Positions 1 through 7,519 are shown, numbered from the stretch's first letter. The stretch: DNA of 8,397 bases from Clostridia bacterium (GCA_003246805.1 QKDG01000181.1:1-8397), one strand, 5' to 3'. The notes: a model not told the origin generated them from the sequence alone. A program made the numbers and translations.

Positions 1-906
1 TAGTATATTGAAATCATCAATACCCAAAAGAATTTTATAAACACCTATTTCATGATAGCATAAAATCTGTTGTTTTTTTATTATTGCAACCTGCAAAGCA
101 GATGTTGCCTCTTTATAGCTTGTTACCACACCTGTGTAGCCTTCCCCCACATTTGATACTCCTGTATTTACAACAGTATTCTCCAACTGGTTGCTGATAC
201 TTTTAATCAGCTGTTCAGAAAGAGCTTGTGCTTCCTGCACGCTGCATTTCTGCATAATTATTATTAGATTGTTTTCCTGAACAAATACACACAAGGGTAG
301 CTGCCTTTTCCCTATAACACGCCTGATTATCAGCTTGATTTCATTCCAGCTCTGTGCTGTTTCAATTTTCCCGTCACGCTCCATCTGGCATGCAATAATT
401 GTGTAGCTACTGTCGTTCTTAAAACCCCTTCGCTCCAATGTGTGCGCATATGACTGCTTGTCAAATGGTGTGAATATAAGGTTCTTGAATGCTGAAACAA
501 CACTCATTTCATTTTCTTCACTTGCTACAATGCGATGGCAAAAATCATAGGTGATATCTATAAGATGAATTTCCCACGGAACAGTAAAAATAGGGAATCC
601 GTTTTCTTCACAATATACAATTGCTTTTGAAGGCACGGAATTAATATAAGGCCCGATATTTACTATAACACCGGCAGCATTATGCTCACGCAGTTTTCTA
701 ACAAAATCGACAATCCAGGATGAACCATACTGCCCTATTCCTGTTGTAAAAACAAGCTCGTTGCCGTGCAAAAAGCCCGGCACCTCTCTGTCCTCAACCA
801 TATGCACCCAGCGCACATAATTATCCATTCCGTCTTTTCCTGCCAGCAACTTCATCCCGTAGGTTTTTTCTGTATTGACGCAAAGCTGTGACAGCGTAAT
901 AGCCAT
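1..906 (-). CDS. PucR/CdaR-family transcriptional regulator, 3' end outside window
   Basis: The frame is open from an ATG at 906 to the window edge (302 codons, no stop). Residues about 5-128 match the PucR N-terminal domain: the stretch W-V-H-M-V-E-D-R-E-V-P-G-F-L-H-G-N-E-L at 33-51, then F-T-T-G, and G-F-P-I-F-T-V-P-W-E at 103-112. Residues about 148-285 resemble the GGDEF-like middle domain of CdaR/PucR proteins, ending in G-V-S-N-V-G-E-G-Y-T with S-Y-K-E-A-T-S-A-L at 263-271. The C-terminal helix-turn-helix (HTH_30) expected in this family must lie beyond position 1. The start is set by GAGGTGG seven bases upstream. Only 17 bases separate it from the preA stop, so it is probably the distal gene of the catabolic operon. 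Family members commonly control purine, ureide or sugar-acid catabolism. Control of this operon in response to a pyrimidine or ureide is inference. Confidence 0.88.
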   Translation of the reverse strand, partial: MAITLSQLCVNTEKTYGMKLLAGKDGMDNYVRWVHMVEDREVPGFLHGNELVFTTGIGQYGSSWIVDFVRKLREHNAAGVIVNIGPYINSVPSKAIVYCEENGFPIFTVPWEIHLIDITYDFCHRIVASEENEMSVVSAFKNLIFTPFDKQSYAHTLERRGFKNDSSYTIIACQMERDGKIETAQSWNEIKLIIRRVIGKRQLPLCVFVQENNLIIIMQKCSVQEAQALSEQLIKSISNQLENTVVNTGVSNVGEGYTGVVTSYKEATSALQVAIIKKQQILCYHEIGVYKILLGIDDFNIL

Positions 907-923
907 AGCTAAACCACCTCATT

Positions 924-2405
924 CTAATATGGTTTCTTTATCCTTTTGCTTGTGCTGATTGCCTTGTTAGGGCATACAAGTAAACACAGGTGGCAACCGA
1001 CACATTTATTACCCTTTAATTCAGGCTTTCGTGTTTTTGAATCAAATTCTATTGCCTGATGCCCTGCATCACGGCAAGAAAGATAGCATCTTCCGCAGCC
1101 TGTACATTCATCCATGTTGAACTTTGGATACACAACAGTATCTCGGTTTAAGCTTTCTGCATCGACAAAGCTGTCAAGTGCCTTGCCAACAAGCTCATTA
1201 ATGCTGCTGTATCCATTCTCACAAAGAAAGCTTGAAAGTCCCTCAATCAAATCATCTATTATTCTGTATCCGTATTCCATGACTGCTGTTGTTATCTGAA
1301 TATTTGTGCAGCCTAATGCAATAAACTCAGCCGCATCCTTCCAGGTTTCAATTCCGCCCATTCCACTTATCGGAATTCCTTTTAGCTTTTCGTACTTAGC
1401 CATATCGTGAATAAAACGCAGCGCAATTGGTTTGACAGCTCTTCCTGAATATCCCGAAACAGATGACCTTCCCTCAATTGCTGGGGAAGCGCTCATGTCT
1501 GAAAGCTCAATTTCTGTGATACTTTTGATTGTGTTGATAGCAGCTATGCCATCTGCCCCACCCTCAACAGCAGCAATTGCAGGGATTTCCATGTTGCCTA
1601 TGTTAGGTGTCATTTTTGCAAGAACAGGCAGATTAGTTCCTTTTTTAACACATTCAGTATAATGCTTAACAAGCTCAGGGTTTTGCCCCACGTCAGAGCC
1701 TAAGCCGTGCCCCGTCATATGTGGGCAGGAAAAATTACACTCGACAATGTCAACACCAATTTCTGTAACCATACGCGCAAGAGTCGTCCATTCCTCATCT
1801 GTCTGCCCCATAATTGACGCAACGATAATTTTATCCGGATAAGCTTTCTTTAATCTTTTAAGAACATCAAGATTTTCTTCAAGTGAATGCTCGGCAATTT
1901 GCTCTAAATTTCTAAATCCCATAAAAGAGGTTGAGCTTTTTGATATCGCCCCAAAACGGGGAGAAACCTCTTTTGGAGTAAGCATTCCAATTGTTTTGAA
2001 AACTATGCCGGACCAGCCCATTTCAAGAGCGTTTGCACACATTTCATAGTTACTTGCTACGACTGATGATGACAGAAAAAATGGATTCTCACATTTTATT
2101 CCGCAAAAATCGATTGATAAGTCAATCTTATTTTCTTGTTCAGTTTTGTTAATAAATTTTGTTGCCATATCGCGAATTCTTATAGGAAAATCATTATGAA
2201 TACACGCTTTTTGACAAGGCGCATCACATTCACTGCAAATTTCAGGTGATATGTGGCTTTGTGCAGTATAATGATTGTCAAAGTATATTCCACGCACAAA
2301 TCTTGAAGGGTCATAGCCTTTTGTGCAAGCTTTTGTGCATGGGGCATCGTGACAAAGCAAGCATCTTGAAGATTCCTGCTTTAAAAACAGGTTTTTATTC
2401 AGCAT
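924..2405 (-). CDS. preA: Dihydropyrimidine dehydrogenase, PreA type, with PreT-like N-terminal Fe-S domain
   Basis: Likely reduces uracil or thymine to the 5,6-dihydro compound in the cytoplasm, the first step of reductive pyrimidine breakdown. Residues about 100-425 form the FMN TIM barrel and closely resemble E. coli PreA: G-F-R-N-L-E at 163-168, N-F-S-C-P-H at 224-229 with the expected catalytic Cys227, M-T-P-N-I-G at 265-270, N291-T292, and I-S-G-M-G-G-I-E at 346-353. Two 4Fe-4S motifs close the protein (Cys 434, 437, 440, 444 and 468, 471, 474, 478). Unlike the roughly 410-residue E. coli PreA, it has about 90 extra N-terminal residues with eight cysteines (15, 18, 23, 27, 57, 60, 64, 68). 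The first group, S-R-C-L-L-C-H-D-A-P-C, matches the start of PreT. No FAD or NAD(P)H Rossmann domain is present. An AAGGGG site precedes the ATG. The gene starts 21 bases after the dihydropyrimidinase stop. The electron donor is unknown; ferredoxin or a distant PreT-like subunit are options. Confidence 0.93.
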   Translation of the reverse strand: MLNKNLFLKQESSRCLLCHDAPCTKACTKGYDPSRFVRGIYFDNHYTAQSHISPEICSECDAPCQKACIHNDFPIRIRDMATKFINKTEQENKIDLSIDFCGIKCENPFFLSSSVVASNYEMCANALEMGWSGIVFKTIGMLTPKEVSPRFGAISKSSTSFMGFRNLEQIAEHSLEENLDVLKRLKKAYPDKIIVASIMGQTDEEWTTLARMVTEIGVDIVECNFSCPHMTGHGLGSDVGQNPELVKHYTECVKKGTNLPVLAKMTPNIGNMEIPAIAAVEGGADGIAAINTIKSITEIELSDMSASPAIEGRSSVSGYSGRAVKPIALRFIHDMAKYEKLKGIPISGMGGIETWKDAAEFIALGCTNIQITTAVMEYGYRIIDDLIEGLSSFLCENGYSSINELVGKALDSFVDAESLNRDTVVYPKFNMDECTGCGRCYLSCRDAGHQAIEFDSKTRKPELKGNKCVGCHLCLLVCPNKAISTSKRIKKPY

Positions 2406-2426
2406 AGTTATTGCCCCTTTTTTATA

Positions 2427-3785
2427 TTATTTTTTTAATTCTCTCTTTACAAATTTTCCCCAGCCGGCTTCGCCCAAAAATTCGCCGTTATCATATACGA
2501 GTCTTCCTCTTGAATAGGTTTTAACCGGATATCCGTGAAGAGACACACCCTCCCATATTGTGTGGTCATAGTCTGAGTGCATTTTTTCACAGGTAATTGT
2601 ATAGTCCTTCTGTGGGTCATAGATAACAATGTCTGCATCCTTTCCCACTGAAATACTGCCCTTTTGAGTACAGCCAAATATCTTTGCCGGGTTATACGAG
2701 CACAATTCTACTACTTTATTAAAGGATAGCTTGCCCTCATTAGCGGCAGAAAGCATATAAGGATACATATTTTCAACTCCGGCACAGCCGTTTGGTATTT
2801 TTGAGAAATCATCCTTGCCCCAATCCTTTTCATAGCTCTGGAACGGGCAGTGGTCGGTTGCAACTGTATCGATATCGCCACGCTTAATAGCATCCCATAA
2901 AGCCTGGCGGCTTTCTTCACCTTTTATTGGAGGTGAGCAAACAAAATTTCTTCCGTCTTCACGCTTATATACATCACTATTGAAATGTAAGTATTGCGGA
3001 CAGGTTTCTGCATAAATCTCATAGCCCTCATCGCGAGCTTTTGTTACTTCTAATACGCCCTGCTTGTTTGCAAGATGAACAATATAGAGCGGGGAGTTTA
3101 ATGCTTTTGCCCATTGTATTGCACGGGAATCTGCTTCGGCCTCTACAAATTCTGGCCTTGACATATAGTGATACCAGGCAGATGTTTTACCCTCAGCCAA
3201 ATATCTTTGCGTCAGCATGGTTACCATGTCGTTATTTTCTGCATGAACGCTTATAAGAGCGCCACACGCCTTTGCTTTTTCAAGAACTTTAAAGAACACA
3301 TCGTCTGACACACCAAAGTCATAAACCATAAAAACTTTGAATGAACAAACTCCGGCATCAACTGCATCCTCAATTGTATCAAGCAGCATACCGTGAACGT
3401 CCTTGACACCAATATGAAAAGCATAATCAACAGCAGCTTCGGGTGCTGCAAGCTCATCACGCCTTTTAATTGCATCGAGCATCGGTTCATTGAAGTTCTG
3501 CAAAATAAAGTCAAAAACTGTTGTTGTTCCGCCACAGGCTGCCGCCCTTGTTCCTGAAAAATATCCGTCAGCCGAAATTGTTCCGCCAAAAGGCATAGCC
3601 AGATGAGTGTGAACATCAATTGCACCAGGAAGAACATACTTCCCGCTTGCGTCAACAATTTCTGAAAAATCCTTTGCTGATAAGTCCTTGCCAATAGCTA
3701 CTATCTTCCCTTTATCTACTGCAACATCGCCAATATAGCTTTCATTTGCAGTAATAATTATTCCGTTTTTAATGAGCAAATCCAT
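2427..3785 (-). CDS. hydA: Dihydropyrimidinase / D-hydantoinase
   Basis: A cyclic amidohydrolase that opens dihydrouracil or dihydrothymine to the N-carbamoyl-beta-amino acid, and often hydantoins as well. All binuclear metal ligands are visible: H59 and H61 in D-V-H-T-H, Lys150 in S-F-K-V-F-M (the carbamylated lysine of the family), H181 in S-V-H-A-E, H237 in I-V-H-L-A, and D311 in A-T-D-H-C-P-F. Tyr155 and the P-N-G-C-A-G-V-E stretch at 331-338 correspond to substrate-contact positions. Its 452 residues are usual for the family, and no signal peptide is seen. The ATG at 3785 has GGGGGAG five bases upstream. It lies between the binding-protein gene (100-base gap holding a hairpin) and preA (21-base gap). 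The preA neighbour favours dihydropyrimidinase over allantoinase, but sequence alone cannot exclude a hydantoin-type substrate. Confidence 0.93.
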   Translation of the reverse strand: MDLLIKNGIIITANESYIGDVAVDKGKIVAIGKDLSAKDFSEIVDASGKYVLPGAIDVHTHLAMPFGGTISADGYFSGTRAAACGGTTTVFDFILQNFNEPMLDAIKRRDELAAPEAAVDYAFHIGVKDVHGMLLDTIEDAVDAGVCSFKVFMVYDFGVSDDVFFKVLEKAKACGALISVHAENNDMVTMLTQRYLAEGKTSAWYHYMSRPEFVEAEADSRAIQWAKALNSPLYIVHLANKQGVLEVTKARDEGYEIYAETCPQYLHFNSDVYKREDGRNFVCSPPIKGEESRQALWDAIKRGDIDTVATDHCPFQSYEKDWGKDDFSKIPNGCAGVENMYPYMLSAANEGKLSFNKVVELCSYNPAKIFGCTQKGSISVGKDADIVIYDPQKDYTITCEKMHSDYDHTIWEGVSLHGYPVKTYSRGRLVYDNGEFLGEAGWGKFVKRELKK

Positions 3786-3830
3786 TAAATCTCCCCCATA
3801 CTATCAGATTTATAAAGAATTTAAGTTTTA

Positions 3831-3868
3831 ATTTTTTCGTCCACAGCCTACCCTGCGGACGAAAAAAT
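3831..3868 (-). promoter_or_regulatory. Intercistronic hairpin between binding protein and hydA
   Basis: An inverted repeat sits in the 100-base gap. The outer 12 bp are perfect (3831-3842 with 3857-3868), followed by one A/C mismatch and 3 bp (3844-3846 with 3853-3855), with a 6-base loop. The T run lies at the outer 5' side and the A run at the outer 3' side. This is the reverse of a standard intrinsic terminator, and no U tract follows on either strand. It is more likely an mRNA-stabilising or processing structure that lets the transporter genes be expressed at a different level from hydA-preA. Confidence 0.6.
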
Positions 3869-3885
3869 CGTTATTTTGTTGCTGA

Positions 3886-4971
3886 TTAGTCTAATTTATA
3901 AACAAGAACCAATCCTGATCTCTGGAATACCTGAGCTACCTCAACCAAATCCATTCCGCCTGCATTAGCAGAAATTAGGTTTGATACCCAAGTTACACCA
4001 AAATCAACAGTGCCGTTGTTTACAGCTGTTGTTTCACCGATATCGCCACCGCCTGGGATAATCTTAACTTCTTCAAAGCCAACTTCTTCATAATAGCCTT
4101 TGTCAAGTGCAACATAATATCCCATGAACTGTGCCTGTGGCAACCATTTTAGCTGAACTGAAACGCTTGTTTTTTCAGGTGTACCAAAATCGCCGCTGCT
4201 TGCAGCTGTGAAATATGATGAATCCATGATATCGTCAATTGCCATGCTGCTTAATTTATCTGCTGCTGTTGCATCATCAAGCTTAATATATTGCTGTGCA
4301 AGCTCAAGAGTTTGCTTGATAGCTGCTTCATCAATATTTCCATAATCGCTTACTGTATTTCCATCCATATCTGTTTCAACAAGCTTTTTAACCTCAGCTG
4401 CCATATAGGACTGGTGCTCTGATGATACAGATGAACCGTAATTGTAAACTATCTGAGCTGCTTCTTCTGGGTTTTCACAAGCATATTTCCATCCCTTCAT
4501 TGATGCGGCGATGAATGCTTTAACTGTGTTAGGATTAGCCTCTGCAAATGCTTTTGTTGTGAAAAGATTATCTTCAAGCATTGCTACGCCTTCGTCATTC
4601 ATATCGATATACGCTACGCTGTCGCCATAATCATAAGCACCATCATATGAATTTTTAACAAGACCAAGCTCGTTATATGTCATTGCTGATGCAAGCATAA
4701 TTGAATCATCATCAAAGCCATCCATATCAAAAGCCTGGCTTAAATATGTTGTTGGCTGGTCATATTTTGTTAAAAGAGCCTGAACTTCGTATTCATTTCC
4801 AAGTCCCCAGTTTCCAACCATACCAGCTTCTGCTGCTTTAACTACAATTTCTTCTGCTGTTGCTTCTGCATCAAAGTTTGAGCTTTCTTCCTTTTCGCCA
4901 CAAGCTGTAAGCATTGCAAACATCATTGTGATTCCCATTAGAATTGCCAATAATTTTTTTGTTTTTTTCAT
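3886..4971 (-). CDS. NMT1/THI5-family ABC substrate-binding lipoprotein, apparently circularly permuted
   Basis: Extracytoplasmic binding protein of the importer, probably for a pyrimidine or related ureide. A lipoprotein signal is clear: M-K-K-T-K-K, a hydrophobic run, then L-T-A-C with Cys24 as the lipid-attachment residue. The body is in an unusual order. Residues about 51-254 (V-G-N-W-G-L-G-N-E-Y-E-V-Q-A-L-L through L-E-D-N-L-F-T-T and the helices ending I-M-D-S-S-Y-F) are normally the second and later part of this fold. Residues 269-361 (V-S-V-Q-L-K-W-L-P-Q-A-Q-F, G-Y-Y-V-A-L-D-K-G-Y-Y, P-G-G-G-D-I, V-D-F-G-V-T-W, Q-R-S-G-L-V-L-V) are normally the first part. The two are joined by a roughly 14-residue polar linker (255-268). 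The protein ends at what would be the hinge crossing. AGAGAGGG lies upstream of the ATG. It follows the second permease by 50 bases. The family is clear. Pyrimidine specificity is inferred from the neighbouring enzymes; related proteins also bind HMP, riboflavin or sulfonates. Confidence 0.9.
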   Translation of the reverse strand: MKKTKKLLAILMGITMMFAMLTACGEKEESSNFDAEATAEEIVVKAAEAGMVGNWGLGNEYEVQALLTKYDQPTTYLSQAFDMDGFDDDSIMLASAMTYNELGLVKNSYDGAYDYGDSVAYIDMNDEGVAMLEDNLFTTKAFAEANPNTVKAFIAASMKGWKYACENPEEAAQIVYNYGSSVSSEHQSYMAAEVKKLVETDMDGNTVSDYGNIDEAAIKQTLELAQQYIKLDDATAADKLSSMAIDDIMDSSYFTAASSGDFGTPEKTSVSVQLKWLPQAQFMGYYVALDKGYYEEVGFEEVKIIPGGGDIGETTAVNNGTVDFGVTWVSNLISANAGGMDLVEVAQVFQRSGLVLVYKLD

Positions 4972-5021
4972 AATTACATCCCTCTCTGTTTTTTAGTTAT
5001 ATATTAGCTTTAACCCTGTAA

Positions 5022-5852
5022 TCAGCGGTTTTTTAGCATAATATTTTCTGCTATCAATAAAATTACATACATTAGAATTCCTATAAAACAAGCTATCATT
5101 ATGTATGCCCATGCTGTTGAATATTGTGCAAGAACAATATTTTCCCTGATTTGTCTTCCTACACCTATAATGTATTCTGCAAAATATTCGCTTACAAGTG
5201 CAGCTATTACACTTGCGGGAACGCTGACTCTTAAAGCTGTAAATACGTAAGGCAAGCTGTTTGGTAATCTCAGCTTTAAGAAAATTGACTTGTTATCAGA
5301 AGCATAGGATTTCATCAAATCAAGCGAAAAAGGCTTTAATTCGGTTAATCCGCGATAAGCATTTATACTCATTGCAGCGGTACAGATTATCATTACAACA
5401 ATTATTTTAGCCACCATACTTCTTATTTCGGCATCCTTGCTGACGTCCTTTGTCCAGTTTGTTATTACCGGTGCAAGTGCAACAATTGGTATTGCGTTGA
5501 ATGCTGATACTATTGTGAGCCCACCTGCCCCCCATTTTGGAAAAATCGTTGCTATAAGTGCTATCAGATATCCCAATAATGAGCCGAGTATAAGCCCGAA
5601 TACAGATACCATAACTGTTGCCTGAATATTTAGAACTATTTTTGCTTGATTATCCATAATGATATTGATAATCCTGCTTGGAAGTGGCAGAGTAAACACA
5701 TCTGTATTGAATATTTTGTGCAAAATCTCTGTCTGCCACAGTATTAAAATAACAACACCCAGCATAAGCGGTAAAAGTATATTTGCAATTTTGCCGATAA
5801 GCCTGCTGTTTTTAATTAAACTCGATTTAACAGAAGTATTTTTGTTTATCAT
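5022..5852 (-). CDS. ABC transporter permease (second membrane subunit)
   Basis: Inner-membrane subunit of the importer, of the TauC/SsuC/ThiX-like BPD_transp_1 family. About six hydrophobic segments are visible (about 23-41, 82-104, 112-131, 148-164, 209-226 and 247-267). The cytoplasmic EAA-type coupling loop spans about 168-205, with L-D-L-M-K-S-Y-A-S and L-R-L-P-N-S-L-P-Y-V-F-T-A-L-R. At 276 residues it has the usual length. The start at 5852 has AGGTGAG six bases upstream, lying within the last codons of the preceding permease; only 3 bases separate that stop from this ATG, so translation is probably coupled. It shares the fold but is clearly diverged from its neighbour, so the importer should be a heterodimer in the membrane. 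Confidence 0.92.
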   Translation of the reverse strand: MINKNTSVKSSLIKNSRLIGKIANILLPLMLGVVILILWQTEILHKIFNTDVFTLPLPSRIINIIMDNQAKIVLNIQATVMVSVFGLILGSLLGYLIALIATIFPKWGAGGLTIVSAFNAIPIVALAPVITNWTKDVSKDAEIRSMVAKIIVVMIICTAAMSINAYRGLTELKPFSLDLMKSYASDNKSIFLKLRLPNSLPYVFTALRVSVPASVIAALVSEYFAEYIIGVGRQIRENIVLAQYSTAWAYIMIACFIGILMYVILLIAENIMLKNR

Positions 5853-5855
5853 TGT

Positions 5856-6683
5856 TCACTCACCTGCTTTCGCCTTTTTTTTATGATAATGAGGGGAAAC
5901 AATTTTTTCTATTATTCCCATCAGATAAAAGCTGAGTATTCCCACAACTGCACTAAAAATAACAATTTGCCAGAACACATATATTGACATAGCATGCTTT
6001 AAGGATTGTGAAAGCATACATCCAAGCCCACCGTCACCCTGAAGTGTATCAACAAGTATCGAAGCTGTGATTGCCATAGGTGCCGATATCTTTAAACCTG
6101 TGAAGAAATAAGGAATACATGACGGAATAAGCGTTTTTATATAAATATCAAACCTGCTTGCTGAATAGGAATACATAAGCTCCCTTTTTTCTCTTTCAAC
6201 AGCTTTAAAGCCTGCCAAAGTGTTTGTTGCCACCGGATAAAACGTCAATATCGCTGCGATTACAATTCGGCTTGTGCTTATATCGTGTGTTATCGCAAGA
6301 ACAATAGGTGCCATTCCAAGAATAGGAATCATCTGCAATGCCATGAGGTATGGGAAAATCATTTTTTCAACAATACCTGAAAGCTCCATTATAAGTGCAA
6401 GTATAAAGCCACAAGCCATACCGATTATAAAACCTGTCCCCGCTCTTAATAGAGTATCCTTTGCATTAACAAGAACTATCTGCAATGCAGTCTGATTATT
6501 GCTCACCATTTTATCGCTGAAAATTGATTCAATAATCTGGCTTATATGAGGCAGAACGTTTTCAGGTGTTCTTTTTATCTGCTCGATGTATAAAGCTGCG
6601 ATTTCCCATATCAGCATTATGCCAATAATCCATGCAAGTGTTACTATGCTTTTTGATGAAAATATTTTCTTGACAACCTTCAC
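5856..6683 (-). CDS. ABC transporter permease (first membrane subunit), GTG start
   Basis: Inner-membrane subunit of the importer, BPD_transp_1 family, 275 residues. Hydrophobic segments are at about 11-33, 83-102, 108-132, 138-156, 199-216 and 235-257. The EAA coupling loop is well formed: A-V-E-R-E-K-R-E-L-M-Y-S-Y-S-A-S at 161-176, then L-I-P-S-C-I-P-Y-F-F-T-G-L-K-I. The start is GTG. An in-frame TAG two codons upstream (the ATPase stop) excludes anything longer, the next in-frame Met is at residue 23 inside the first membrane segment, and GAGGGGGT stands seven bases before the GTG. A nearby ATG overlapping this site is out of frame. The gene follows the ATPase by 3 bases. It ends in a basic tail, H-Y-H-K-K-K-A-K. 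Confidence 0.92.
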   Translation of the reverse strand: MKVVKKIFSSKSIVTLAWIIGIMLIWEIAALYIEQIKRTPENVLPHISQIIESIFSDKMVSNNQTALQIVLVNAKDTLLRAGTGFIIGMACGFILALIMELSGIVEKMIFPYLMALQMIPILGMAPIVLAITHDISTSRIVIAAILTFYPVATNTLAGFKAVEREKRELMYSYSASRFDIYIKTLIPSCIPYFFTGLKISAPMAITASILVDTLQGDGGLGCMLSQSLKHAMSIYVFWQIVIFSAVVGILSFYLMGIIEKIVSPHYHKKKAKAGE

Positions 6684-6686
6684 ATC

Positions 6687-7466
6687 CTAAACCCCCTCAA
6701 AGCTGTTTCTTACCGTAGTAACAAGCTGATTAAATTCAACCGAGCTTCTCATTTCCTTAGAGCGTGGACGTGGCAGATTGATATCCACAACAGCTGATAA
6801 TCTGCCCGGATGCGGTGACAACACACATACTCTGTCAGAAAGATAAACGGCTTCTGAAATATTGTGAGTAACAAAAACTACCGTTTTATTTGTCTTGCTC
6901 CATATTTTTAACAAATCATCATGCAGCTTTTCACGGGTAAATTCATCAAGGGCTGAAAAAGGCTCGTCCATCAGCAATATTTCAGGCCTTATTGCCAGCG
7001 CTCTTGCTATACCAACACGTTGCTGCATTCCTCCGCTTAGCTCCTTTGGATAATGGTCACCAAATTTTGATAAGCCAACCAAATCCAGCATGCTTTCAAC
7101 GCGTTCATCGTATTCTGATTTTTTTACCTTCATAATCTCCAAAGGCAGCTGAATGTTTTTCCTGACAGTTCTCCAATCATAAAGAACAGGGCTTTGAAAT
7201 ACAATGCCGTATCTTCGTTTTAGCCTTGCTTCCTTTGGCGATTCTCCCCCTACGGTTATTTCCCCTGAGGTTGGCTTTAATAAATCAGCAATTATTCTGA
7301 GTAATGTAGTTTTTCCACAACCAGAAGGGCCCAGCAAGGATATAAACTCACCCTTTTGAATATCAAGTGTTACATTTGTCAAGGCTGTTACATCTTTCCC
7401 GTTTGAATTATATACCATTCCAATCTGATTTAGCATTATTTCTGTATTATTGTCTTTATTATGCAT
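6687..7466 (-). CDS. ABC transporter ATP-binding protein, TauB/SsuB-like
   Basis: Cytoplasmic ATPase that powers the importer, 259 residues. All motifs are present: Walker A G-P-S-G-C-G-K-T-T at 46-54, Q-loop Gln91 in V-F-Q-S-P-V-L, signature L-S-G-G-M-Q-Q-R at 143-150, Walker B I-L-L-M-D-E-P at 163-169 with Glu168, D-loop S-A-L-D at 171-174, and H-loop His201 in V-T-H-N. Tyr19 may serve as the A-loop aromatic residue. The spacing is typical of nitrate/sulfonate/taurine/thiamine-precursor importers. The ATG at 7466 is preceded by AGGGGGT at seven bases, which favours it over the later Met11. It is the first gene of the operon, about 120 bases downstream of the predicted transcription start. 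Confidence 0.95.
   Translation of the reverse strand: MHNKDNNTEIMLNQIGMVYNSNGKDVTALTNVTLDIQKGEFISLLGPSGCGKTTLLRIIADLLKPTSGEITVGGESPKEARLKRRYGIVFQSPVLYDWRTVRKNIQLPLEIMKVKKSEYDERVESMLDLVGLSKFGDHYPKELSGGMQQRVGIARALAIRPEILLMDEPFSALDEFTREKLHDDLLKIWSKTNKTVVFVTHNISEAVYLSDRVCVLSPHPGRLSAVVDINLPRPRSKEMRSSVEFNQLVTTVRNSFEGV
6691..6698 (-). promoter_or_regulatory. Ribosome binding site fixing the GTG start at 6683
   Basis: On the minus strand this reads GAGGGGGT, seven bases before the GTG codon and inside the last codons of the ATPase gene. It supports GTG 6683 as the real start and suggests translational coupling. The overlapping ATG at 6685 is out of frame and is followed at once by a stop. Confidence 0.7.
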
Positions 7467-7519
7467 ATTCGCTACCCCCTGTTTAATAATCTAACTTTTA
7501 ATTCAGTGATAAAAGAACG

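Noticed and set aside
1114..1662. Plus-strand open frames opposite preA
   Set aside because: They are antisense to a well-supported gene and show no domain or ribosome site worth keeping.
3041..3256. Plus-strand open frame of 71 codons opposite hydA
   Set aside because: It lies entirely antisense to a conserved gene and has no protein features. The same applies to the antisense frames at 5437-5625, 5659-5886 and 6274-6495.
3251..3694. 147-codon open frame on the minus strand inside hydA
   Set aside because: It is an alternative frame of a gene with all catalytic motifs in place. Its translation has no recognisable domain and biased composition.
2427..3785. Allantoinase instead of dihydropyrimidinase
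   Set aside because: The metal-ligand motifs are shared by both, but the adjacent preA and the S-F-K-V-F-M-V-Y pattern favour the dihydropyrimidinase/hydantoinase branch. Not excluded with certainty.
3831..3868. Rho-independent terminator ending the transporter transcript
   Set aside because: The A and T runs have the wrong order and are part of the stem. No U tract follows on either strand.
6683..6685. ATG at 6685 as permease start
   Set aside because: It is out of frame and followed directly by TGA. The GTG at 6683 has the correct frame and a well-placed ribosome site.
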